Shown piece by piece: positions 1-5,094 of a stretch of DNA of 5,094 nucleotides. The notes beneath the pieces were generated by a model that was given only the letters and a program-made list of their open reading frames with translations, made no database searches and was not told the origin of the DNA. A program made the position numbers and the translations under genes. Positions within the stretch are counted from its first letter, which is position 1. The number at the start of each line of letters is the position of its first letter. This DNA comes from Dehalococcoidia bacterium (GTDB lineage Bacteria > Chloroflexota > Dehalococcoidia > Dehalococcoidales > Fen-1064): NCBI GenBank assembly GCA_003153075.1, contig PMBW01000104.1, forward strand, positions 8,689 to 13,782, given 5' to 3'.

Positions 1-1439
1 GTCTCTTTAATTACACCGTAGGTGCTTCCCCAGCCGATGAGCAGATTCTCGGCCTTTTCCGCGCCGTAAAACCTGGGGGCCAAGTTCTCGTCCTTTAAAT
101 GGACAAGTTTCTGAAAACGTTTATCCATCATTTTCTTCCGGGTTTCCGCATCCTCGATCAAATGCCCGGCCTGATCGTGTTCATCGGAATCAGCCACTAC
201 CAGCGCGTCTTTGTTGCCCGGATACGCCCTGGGTGAAATCCCCGATTCGGTGATGGCGTATCTTTTATATTCACCGGCTGTATTGTCCTTGTTGAACATG
301 ATACCGCGGGCGATCATTACATTTTCCAGCTCAAATTTGTCTACGGTAAAATAGGAATTGGCCAGATAATGGTCGGTAATGATCAATACCGGCAATTGGT
401 AGGTTTCTGCCAGGTTAAAGGCATTCATCGTCAGCCAGAAACAATCTTCCGCGTTCGCCGGAGCAAAAACCGCCCGGGGGAACTCCCCGTGAGACGAGTG
501 CAGAATGAAGTCCAGGTCGCCCTGTTCCGTGCGGGTCGGCAAGCCGATAGCAGGCCCCGGACGCTGTCCTTCGATGACTACGATCGGTGTTTCGGTCATA
601 CCCGCTAACCCGATACCTTCCACCATCAGGCAGAAGCCACCGCCGGAGGTAGCCGTCATTGCCCTTACACCCGCGTAGGCCGCGCCGATGACCATATTTA
701 TCGCCGAAATTTCATCTTCCGCCGGTACGACCACCAGACCAAACTCTTCACTTTTGGCGGCAAGGTATTCCATGATCGGGGTCACCGGCGTCATCGGATA
801 CCCCGACATGAACTTGCAACCGGCAGCAATCGCCCCGATGGACATCGCTTCATTGCCGTTGATCAGCATTCGTCTGGTTGCGCCCGCGCGCGTCAGCTTT
901 TTCTGGACGGCGGTAAACCCGAGAGCAAGTTGATAACCGGCCCGGGCTGCCTGGAAATTCTTAGTGGCGGTTTCCCCTTTAAAAAACCCGATCAACAGGG
1001 TATTAAACAGTTTAAAATCATACCCGACGAATCCTAAAGCAGCGCCCAGCGCGACCGTATTGGTCATCAGTACATCGCCGGCAATTTCCTTGGCCAGTCT
1101 TTCCGAGGGCACATTGACGAAATTTTTGCCTTCTAATCCAATGAGCTTTTCGCCATCGTAAATAATGATGCCGTCATCTTTTACTTCGTGGCGGTGCAGG
1201 TCGATGGTTTCCTTGTTTAAAGCAACCAGGATATCTATAGTCTCACTGATGGCATTGACCGGAGAAGCGCTGGCGCGGACGCGGAAAAAGTTGTGTCCGC
1301 CTCTCACCCTGGATTCATAATCCTGATCGGCGAAGACATAGTAACCCCAGCGTGTCAGCGCTTTAGCCAGCAAAAACCCGACAGATTGGACGCCTTGGCC
1401 GGCTTCACCGCCGACCATGATATTAATTTCACCGGTCAT
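1..1439 (-). CDS. korA: 2-oxoacid:ferredoxin oxidoreductase, fused gamma-alpha subunit (KorA type), 3' truncated by window edge
   Basis: With a beta subunit and CoA, this family oxidatively decarboxylates 2-oxoacids (2-oxoglutarate or a related acid) to acyl-CoA and passes electrons to ferredoxin in the cytoplasm. The frame is open for 479 codons from the ATG and leaves the window without a stop; family members are usually about 550-600 residues, so roughly the last 80-120 are missing. The N-terminal gamma domain shows GGEAGQGVQS (residues 10-19) and RVRGGHNFFRVR (44-55). The alpha (pyrimidine-binding) domain follows, with GYPMTPVTPIMEYL (213-226), matching the family's YPITPST-type motif, then TATSGGGF and QRPGPAIGLPTRTEQGDL (292-309). 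An in-frame TAG six codons before the ATG excludes a longer protein; the ribosome binding site is weak. The beta subunit should lie beyond position 1. No ferredoxin gene precedes it, unlike many kor clusters. The exact substrate cannot be read from sequence; a branched-chain 2-oxoacid enzyme is the alternative. Confidence 0.93.
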   Translation of the reverse strand, partial: MTGEINIMVGGEAGQGVQSVGFLLAKALTRWGYYVFADQDYESRVRGGHNFFRVRASASPVNAISETIDILVALNKETIDLHRHEVKDDGIIIYDGEKLIGLEGKNFVNVPSERLAKEIAGDVLMTNTVALGAALGFVGYDFKLFNTLLIGFFKGETATKNFQAARAGYQLALGFTAVQKKLTRAGATRRMLINGNEAMSIGAIAAGCKFMSGYPMTPVTPIMEYLAAKSEEFGLVVVPAEDEISAINMVIGAAYAGVRAMTATSGGGFCLMVEGIGLAGMTETPIVVIEGQRPGPAIGLPTRTEQGDLDFILHSSHGEFPRAVFAPANAEDCFWLTMNAFNLAETYQLPVLIITDHYLANSYFTVDKFELENVMIARGIMFNKDNTAGEYKRYAITESGISPRAYPGNKDALVVADSDEHDQAGHLIEDAETRKKMMDKRFQKLVHLKDENLAPRFYGAEKAENLLIGWGSTYGVIKE

Positions 1440-1476
1440 CTCTATGTCCGTCCACTAACAATTACTTTGTGTGTTA

Positions 1477-1725
1477 CTAAAACGGCCAGCCCATGAAATT
1501 GATTGCAAAAATGACGTGCACCGTCACTGAAACCCAGAAGATCCACCAGAAATAAATATGATATCTATAAAAGCGTTTATAGAAGGGTTGCTGCATCAAA
1601 CCTCTGGTAAGCTTGAATGCGGGAACTATCCGGCAGGAAAACAGCAATAAAAAACCGGTCACCAGGTTCACAAAACCCAGGATGAGAATGAGTCGGGCTG
1701 CAAAAACCGAATGAAATACGTTCAT
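1477..1725 (-). CDS. small two-helix membrane protein with histidines spaced like heme ligands, function unknown
   Basis: I do not recognise this 82-residue protein. It has two strongly hydrophobic stretches: about residues 10-30 (ARLILILGFVNLVTGFLLLF) and 56-77, which is rich in Trp and Phe (YFWWIFWVSVTVHVIF). The intervening loop carries R32, K38, R41, K50, R51 and R54, so by the positive-inside rule the loop is cytoplasmic and both ends face outward. His56 and His70 lie 14 residues apart on helix 2, the spacing that places two hemes in b-type cytochrome helices; His5 is also present, and Cys31 sits at the end of helix 1. Heme binding is inference only. The chosen ATG has a GGGGTG-like ribosome binding site; an in-frame TTG at 1797 would add 24 polar residues but lacks a well-placed site. 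It ends 37 nt before the oxidoreductase gene, so co-transcription is likely. It could be a membrane anchor or electron-transfer partner. Confidence 0.7.
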   Translation of the reverse strand: MNVFHSVFAARLILILGFVNLVTGFLLLFSCRIVPAFKLTRGLMQQPFYKRFYRYHIYFWWIFWVSVTVHVIFAINFMGWPF

Positions 1726-1783
1726 GGGCACCCCGGTAATTTTACAACCGCGATAACGATTGAAAATAACGGTGCTGTTATAC

Positions 1784-1918
1784 GAACTATCATACAACTT
1801 TTTATAGACATCCTGCCAACAACTTTAGGGTAATTCTCAGACGCTAACTGCCCTTCGCATTTTATTTTTCGTTCACAACCTGGTATTTCAATTAATGTCT
1901 ATTTTATTCTTTTGTCAA
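1784..1918 (-). promoter_or_regulatory. weak candidate promoters upstream of the small membrane protein gene
   Basis: The 173-nt gap between the superoxide dismutase stop and the ATG at 1725 holds no clear terminator. Two weak promoter candidates can be seen. One has a perfect TTGACA (1913-1918, inside the last codons of the dismutase gene) but only a poor -10 (TTAATT, 1890-1895) at 17 bp. The other has TTGGCA (1814-1819) and TATGAT (1789-1794) with a long 19-bp spacer. Either could drive the membrane protein and oxidoreductase genes separately; read-through from the strong promoter upstream of the dismutase gene is equally possible. Confidence 0.2.
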
Positions 1919-2477
1919 CCGTCTCCCAATTTATGTTCTTGAAGAAAGCAATGATATAATCGGCACGTTTTAATCCATAGTCTATCATAAAAGCATGCTC
2001 GAAAACGTCCATTATCAGAATTGGCGTGCAGCCGGCAAAATGCCCGGTTTCGTGCTCATTTATCCACTGGTTAAAGAGGCCGCCGGTGACATTGTCCTGA
2101 TACAAAACCACCCAGCCGATGCCGCGCATCGACCCGGTAGCCCGGAAATCCTGTTCCCATATGTCATAGCTGCCGAATACCTCGGCAACTTTACGGGCGA
2201 ATTTACCGGCTTTATCAATGGAGGTTTTTCCACCAAAGTTTTCAAAGTAATATTCATGGAGGCGCATACCGTTAAATTCAAACCCCATGCGGCGCTTCAG
2301 TTCGGAATACTCCGGCGTCCCCGTTTTGCCCTCTTTGAGCATGGCGGACAGCGTATCCATTAATTTATTGGTATTCGTGACATAGCCTTGATAGAGAGTG
2401 AAGTGGTTTTTTAATAGAGTCTCGCTGAAACCGGCCGTCCCGATTAATGAACTGTAATCCTTTGCCTGATAAGCCAT
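1899..2477 (-). CDS. sod: superoxide dismutase, Fe/Mn family
   Basis: This cytoplasmic enzyme converts superoxide to oxygen and hydrogen peroxide. The protein is 192 residues, normal for the family. The N-terminal helical domain carries a candidate metal ligand His25 and then YVTNTNKL (32-39), which aligns with the family's YVTNLN segment, so Tyr32 is the gateway Tyr34 equivalent. His74 in FNGMRLHEYYF is the second ligand. In the C-terminal domain MDVFEHAFMIDY (156-167) is the signature, with Asp157 and His161 as ligands. Gly70 and His142 occupy the positions that decide Gln placement in Fe and Mn enzymes; His there is known from some Fe or cambialistic enzymes such as that of Mycobacterium tuberculosis. 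Metal choice therefore cannot be assigned. The ATG follows a perfect AGGAGG six bases upstream; an in-frame TTG at 2510 is excluded because that site would be inside the gene. A strong promoter precedes it. Confidence 0.93.
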   Translation of the reverse strand: MAYQAKDYSSLIGTAGFSETLLKNHFTLYQGYVTNTNKLMDTLSAMLKEGKTGTPEYSELKRRMGFEFNGMRLHEYYFENFGGKTSIDKAGKFARKVAEVFGSYDIWEQDFRATGSMRGIGWVVLYQDNVTGGLFNQWINEHETGHFAGCTPILIMDVFEHAFMIDYGLKRADYIIAFFKNINWETVDKRIK

Positions 2478-2483
2478 ACTTAT

Positions 2484-2489
2484 CCTCCT
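2484..2489 (-). promoter_or_regulatory. ribosome binding site of superoxide dismutase gene
   Basis: A perfect AGGAGG lies six bases before the ATG at 2477. It decides the start of the dismutase against the in-frame TTG at 2510 and suggests efficient translation. Confidence 0.9.
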
Positions 2490-2492
2490 GTT

Positions 2493-2512
2493 TTGAAATA
2501 CTTGTTTCAAGT
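2493..2512. repeat. overlapping palindromes beside the dismutase ribosome binding site
   Basis: Two perfect inverted repeats overlap here on the + strand: TTGAAA, six bases, TTTCAA (2493-2510), and ACTTG, TTT, CAAGT (2500-2512). They end only three bases from the AGGAGG, inside the transcribed leader. They could form alternative small hairpins that affect translation, or be a binding site for a dimeric regulator. The sequence is A/T-rich and short, so chance occurrence is possible. I do not recognise a named operator; it does not match the Bacillus PerR box. Confidence 0.4.
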
Positions 2513-2576
2513 TTAATCTGAACGCCAGCAGAGGGTATGTGACTTTTGTCCGGTAGAAAAGGAATGAGCGTAATGA

Positions 2577-2605
2577 ATATTATGTCAAAAGGGGTTTTTT
2601 GTCAA
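2577..2605 (-). promoter_or_regulatory. strong sigma-70-type promoter of superoxide dismutase gene
   Basis: Read on the minus strand this is a perfect -35 TTGACA (2605-2600), a 17-bp spacer and a -10 TAATAT (2582-2577), one base from consensus. Transcription should begin near 2570, giving a leader of about 93 nt before the ATG at 2477. A second TTGACA (2588-2583) abuts the -10, repeating the -35 hexamer with a 17-bp period. The element implies housekeeping-sigma expression of sod independent of the upstream uvrA-transporter-HD unit. Confidence 0.82.
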
Positions 2606-2635
2606 GACTAGTGTAATAATCAATGGTCAACAATC

Positions 2636-2675
2636 AGCTTCCGGCTTAAAAAAGGATTATTAAAAGCTGGAAGCC
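2636..2675. repeat. imperfect inverted repeat in the intergenic region, possible weak terminator
   Basis: AGCTTCCGGCTT (2636-2647) and AAGCTGGAAGCC (2664-2675) can pair over 12 positions with one mismatch and one wobble pair, separated by a 16-base A/T-rich loop. It lies between the HD-domain gene stop and the sod promoter, where a terminator for the upstream unit is expected. Neither strand shows a T run directly after the stem, so it is not a canonical intrinsic terminator. It could stop transcription poorly, protect the 3' end of the mRNA, or be a remnant repeat. No other good terminator is visible in this gap. Confidence 0.4.
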
Positions 2676-2720
2676 ATAACTCATCCCTGGAATCTGGACT
2701 TCTCCGGGAAGGAGGACTAC

Positions 2721-3272
2721 CTATAATCCCAGACTCTCAGCCACGCCTTTCATTGCTTCAAGGCCGATGGCAATAAAGTCATCCAGTTCCAGTCCGATCT
2801 CGCTGCATTTCGCGATCTGTTCCCGGTTAGCGCCTGCGGCGAAACTCTTTTCTTTAAAGCGTTTGCGGATTGATTTCGCTTCTACGAACGCCAGCTTCTT
2901 TTCCGGGCGGACAAGCGCTCCCGCGGTGATCAAGCCGGTTAATGGGTCGGCGCAAAAAAGCGCTTTGTCCATCAAGGTCTGAAAAGGTTCACCGTGGGCG
3001 TCATTGTGGCAGAGAATTGCGTGACAGGCAGCATCGCCGGCGCCGAGCTGTTTAGCCATTTCAGCGCCGCGCTTGCTGTGGATCTTCATATCTTCGCCAA
3101 TTAATTCTAAGTCAATATCATGCAGCAGGCCGGCCAATCCCCACTCATCTTCATTTTCACCAAACCGTTTGGCCAGTGCGCGCATGATCGCTTCGGCGGC
3201 CAGCATATGTCTGACCAGATTTTCATTCGTAATATTTTGCCTGACTGCGCTGAGGGCTTCTTCTCTTTTCAT
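2721..3272 (-). CDS. HD-domain (HDIG-type) metal-dependent phosphohydrolase
   Basis: This is a 183-residue cytoplasmic protein of the HD superfamily, small stand-alone members of which are predicted phosphohydrolases. The full set of candidate metal ligands is visible in order: His22 (RHML), His51-Asp52 (GLLHDID), His65 (IHSKRG), His89 (LCHND) and Asp109 (FCADPLTG). The C-terminal third is helical and charged, with no second domain. The natural substrate (nucleotide, cyclic nucleotide or other phosphoester) cannot be read from the sequence. The ATG has GGAGGT nine bases upstream and overlaps the transporter stop as ATGA, so translational coupling is likely. A GTG 23 codons further upstream (3341) would extend into the transporter gene and has no ribosome binding site. 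It is the last gene of the uvrA-transporter-HD unit. Confidence 0.88.
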   Translation of the reverse strand: MKREEALSAVRQNITNENLVRHMLAAEAIMRALAKRFGENEDEWGLAGLLHDIDLELIGEDMKIHSKRGAEMAKQLGAGDAACHAILCHNDAHGEPFQTLMDKALFCADPLTGLITAGALVRPEKKLAFVEAKSIRKRFKEKSFAAGANREQIAKCSEIGLELDDFIAIGLEAMKGVAESLGL

Positions 3273-4519
3273 GTTGTCTTGACCTCCGGTTTTCTCAGGA
3301 ATTGTAACATTATCAATCCGGCGACGCTCAGAACGGAACACAAAATAAAAGCCGGATTATAACTCTGCATTTTATCATAAATAGCCCCGGCTATAAGAGC
3401 TCCGAAAGCACCCCCCGCTACTCCGATAAAAGTGACCGCGCCGAAAATTGACCCGTGTTCGTGCAGCCCAAAATACTCTGCGACCAGCGGAGACATCACC
3501 GCGCCCACACACCACCCGCCGAGGCCGAAAACAGCTGCGAAGAGATAAAACATCCATAGACTGGTACAGAATAAAACCCAGACAAAAGCCAGCGCTACCA
3601 CACCTAACCCGATCCCGATTGTCCAGCGTATACCCAATCTGTCGGTAAGAAAACCCGCGCCGACACGCCCTAAAATACTGACTGCCGCAGCGGCTGATAA
3701 TACCGTAGTAGCCGCAGTAGCCGCGATCAGGGCATCTCCTCCATTGGTTAAAAGCACTGCTTTCACATGAATCACGATATGGACCATGAAGACATTTACG
3801 TTGAATACATCGATGAAATAAAGCACACCCAGCAGCCAGAAAGTCCGGGTTTTTAGAGATTCGCGGAAAGTCACACTCTTTACACCCGGAATAGCTATCG
3901 GCGGTTTTGTATTTCCGGTAGACGGTGTCTCCGTGGTTTCAGGGTGCCTTTTTAGAAATTGGGTAAAACCAACGATTAAAATCAGGGCCGCAATTCCGAT
4001 GATTTCGTAGGCTCTCTGCCATTGGTACTGCGTGATCAGCACCGCAGCAACCGGCGGGACGATCATTGTACCCAGTCCCTGCCCTGAACTGACCAGACCA
4101 TTCATCAACCCCGCGCGGTAGGTAAACCATCTGATCACCATCGACATCAGGGGGACCATAATTCCGGCCAGGCCCGCGCCGACCAGAATACCCTGCAGCA
4201 AATAAAGCTGCCACAGGTTGCTGACAAATGAGCTGAGAACAAAGCCCGCCCCAATCAAAATACCGCAGATCATCAGCACAATTCTGGGGCCAAAACGGTC
4301 ACTTAATCTGCCGGCTAATATAGCCATTGACCCCGTGACTAAACTTTGAATCGTGATCGTCAGTGATGTGGCAGCGCGCGACCAATGATAAACTTGAATA
4401 AGCGGGTCAAGGAAAACCCCAAAAGTGCGCTGGCTGCCCCAGGCTACCGCCGCCACCAGCAGCGATAAAAAAACGATAACGTAGCCGTAATACAACCGGG
4501 GCGTTGTTCGTTGTGACAC
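3269..4519 (-). CDS. major facilitator superfamily transporter, monocarboxylate/oxalate-formate antiporter-like
   Basis: This inner-membrane secondary transporter has 416 residues and about twelve hydrophobic helices, the usual MFS size. Helix 1 begins YYGYVIVFLSLL (10-21). The signature loop between helices 2 and 3 is GRLSDRFGPR (70-79), and a degenerate copy, GRVGAGFLTDRLGIR, appears at the equivalent place in the second half. A hydrophilic central loop spans about 190-226. The N-terminal GYVIV helix, the ITIQS/GPR arrangement and the VHIVIH segment in helix 7 (His247, His251) resemble bacterial monocarboxylate and oxalate/formate families, which suggests a small organic acid as substrate; this is inference. 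The start is GTG with TAAGGA eight bases upstream, and 11 nt separate it from uvrA. Its stop overlaps the HD-domain gene start. No local promoter is visible, so it probably depends on transcription through uvrA. Confidence 0.9.
   Translation of the reverse strand: MSQRTTPRLYYGYVIVFLSLLVAAVAWGSQRTFGVFLDPLIQVYHWSRAATSLTITIQSLVTGSMAILAGRLSDRFGPRIVLMICGILIGAGFVLSSFVSNLWQLYLLQGILVGAGLAGIMVPLMSMVIRWFTYRAGLMNGLVSSGQGLGTMIVPPVAAVLITQYQWQRAYEIIGIAALILIVGFTQFLKRHPETTETPSTGNTKPPIAIPGVKSVTFRESLKTRTFWLLGVLYFIDVFNVNVFMVHIVIHVKAVLLTNGGDALIAATAATTVLSAAAAVSILGRVGAGFLTDRLGIRWTIGIGLGVVALAFVWVLFCTSLWMFYLFAAVFGLGGWCVGAVMSPLVAEYFGLHEHGSIFGAVTFIGVAGGAFGALIAGAIYDKMQSYNPAFILCSVLSVAGLIMLQFLRKPEVKTT
3282..3287 (-). promoter_or_regulatory. 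ribosome binding site of HD-domain gene, inside the transporter gene
   Basis: GGAGGT lies nine bases before the ATG at 3272 and within the last codons of the transporter gene. It fixes the HD-domain start and supports initiation beside the terminating ribosome at the ATGA overlap. Confidence 0.8.
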
Positions 4520-4527
4520 GCGCTTTT

Positions 4528-4533
4528 TCCTTA
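4528..4533 (-). promoter_or_regulatory. ribosome binding site of transporter gene overlapping uvrA stop
   Basis: TAAGGA, whose first three bases are the uvrA stop codon, lies eight bases before the GTG at 4519. It supports the GTG as the true start and implies that termination on uvrA feeds translation of the transporter. Confidence 0.7.
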
Positions 4534-5094
4534 ACCAGAATTTACTACAGCCGGATGTAAAGCGATGCGTTTGCCGGCGAGGATTTCGCGCAGATACCGG
4601 CCGGTAATGGAAGCGTCCACTGCCGCTACTTCTTCCGGTGTGCCCTTGGCTACCACATAGCCGCCGGCATCTCCCGCGCCCGGCCCCAGGTCGATAATGT
4701 AATCGGCATTTTTCATCACATCAGGATTATGTTCGATGACAATAACCGAGTTACCGGCATCTACCAACCGCTGCAGCACCCGTAACAGCGCGGCGACATC
4801 GTCGAAGGAAAGTCCTGTTGTCGGTTCGTCCAGGATGTACAACGTTTTGCCGGTCGCCCTTTTCGCCAGTTCGGTCGCCAGCTTGACGCGCTGTGCTTCA
4901 CCACCGGATAGTGTCGGGGCAGGTTGTCCTAAACGAATATAGCCGAGCCCGACATCGTTCAGTGTTTCCAGCTTTCGCTTGATATTCGGAAAATGCTGGA
5001 AGAAGTCCAGTGATTCTTCCACCGTCATATCGAGCACTTCGGCAATATTCTTATCTTTAAATTTAATTTCCAGCGCCTCGCGGTTGTAGCGTTT
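4531..5094 (-). CDS. uvrA: excinuclease ABC subunit A, C-terminal part, 5' truncated by window edge
   Basis: UvrA is the damage-sensing ATPase of nucleotide excision repair; it works as a dimer with UvrB in the cytoplasm. Only the last 187 residues of a protein of about 940 are present. The fragment begins just after the C-terminal zinc-finger region with [12 protein letters not shown] and [11 protein letters not shown], both typical of UvrA. It then shows the ABC signature [15 protein letters not shown] (62-76), Walker [12 protein letters not shown] (85-95) and the switch-histidine segment VIEHNPDV (119-126), followed by [13 protein letters not shown] (133-145), the usual UvrA ending. Ser96 replaces the His usually found in TTGLHF. 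The frame is intact to its TAA. The transporter gene begins 11 nt later, so co-transcription is likely. The promoter, including any SOS operator, would be outside the window. Confidence 0.97.
   Translation of the reverse strand, partial: KRYNREALEIKFKDKNIAEVLDMTVEESLDFFQHFPNIKRKLETLNDVGLGYIRLGQPAPTLSGGEAQRVKLATELAKRATGKTLYILDEPTTGLSFDDVAALLRVLQRLVDAGNSVIVIEHNPDVMKNADYIIDLGPGAGDAGGYVVAKGTPEEVAAVDASITGRYLREILAGKRIALHPAVVNSG

Noticed and set aside
369..1496. Series of short + strand open frames
   Set aside because: All are antisense to the oxidoreductase gene, whose continuous frame carries family motifs throughout; the short frames resemble no protein family.
1726..1797. N-terminal extension of the small membrane protein from an in-frame TTG
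   Set aside because: It would add a polar, charged segment before helix 1 and has no well-spaced ribosome binding site; the ATG at 1725 gives a compact hairpin protein. The case is not closed, since the site before the ATG is only moderate.
1995..2363. 122-residue open frame on the + strand, antisense to the dismutase gene
   Set aside because: It lies wholly inside the clearly recognisable sod gene, has no ribosome binding site and no recognisable domain; it is an antisense shadow.
2478..2510. N-terminal extension of the dismutase from an in-frame TTG
   Set aside because: The extension would encode the AGGAGG ribosome binding site itself, and the family starts near the ATG at 2477.
3273..3341. 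N-terminal extension of the HD protein from an in-frame GTG
   Set aside because: It lacks a ribosome binding site and overlaps the transporter gene, while the ATG at 3272 has GGAGGT and a classic ATGA overlap.
3375..4214. Alternative frames on both strands within the transporter gene (for example 3939-4214)
   Set aside because: They are low-complexity, Arg/Gly-rich translations inside a gene with intact MFS motifs.
1..5094. CRISPR arrays, insertion sequences, tRNA or rRNA genes, prophage or toxin-antitoxin modules
   Set aside because: I looked for regularly spaced repeats, terminal inverted repeats, cloverleaf-like segments and transposase motifs on both strands and saw none.

Overview
The window is a bacterial chromosomal segment in which every supported gene lies on the minus strand, so the genes are described here from high to low coordinates. 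Shine-Dalgarno sequences, a near-consensus sigma-70-type promoter (TTGACA, 17 bp, TAATAT) and tightly packed genes show it is bacterial. A CoA-dependent 2-oxoacid:ferredoxin oxidoreductase of the fused gamma-alpha type, next to an iron/manganese superoxide dismutase, suggests an anaerobe or facultative anaerobe that meets oxygen from time to time. Protein style is compatible with Chloroflexota (Dehalococcoidia-like) or clostridial lineages, but I cannot fix the phylum from this sequence alone. Base composition looks balanced and even, and I see no mobile element, CRISPR array, tRNA or rRNA.

Layout: (1) 5094-4531, the C-terminal fifth of UvrA, entering from outside the window. (2) 4519-3269, a 12-helix major facilitator transporter with a GTG start, 11 nt after uvrA; its ribosome binding site overlaps the uvrA stop. 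(3) 3272-2721, a 183-residue HD-domain phosphohydrolase whose ATG overlaps the transporter stop (ATGA). These three look like one transcription unit. (4) 2720-2478, an intergenic region with an imperfect inverted repeat, a strong promoter and a leader of roughly 93 nt ending in a palindrome beside the ribosome binding site. (5) 2477-1899, superoxide dismutase. (6) 1725-1477, an 82-residue two-helix membrane protein with histidines spaced like heme ligands, of no family I can name. (7) 1439 to the window edge, the first 479 residues of the 2-oxoacid:ferredoxin oxidoreductase alpha subunit; its C-terminus and probably the beta subunit lie beyond position 1.

How they may work together: the first block joins DNA repair, transport and a small hydrolase by tight spacing, although no shared pathway is obvious. 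The second block places an oxygen-defence enzyme and a possible redox membrane protein upstream of an oxygen-sensitive central-carbon enzyme. That suggests, without proving, a link between oxidative-stress protection and ferredoxin-dependent 2-oxoacid metabolism. The rest is ordinary housekeeping. The least explained item is the small histidine-bearing membrane protein.
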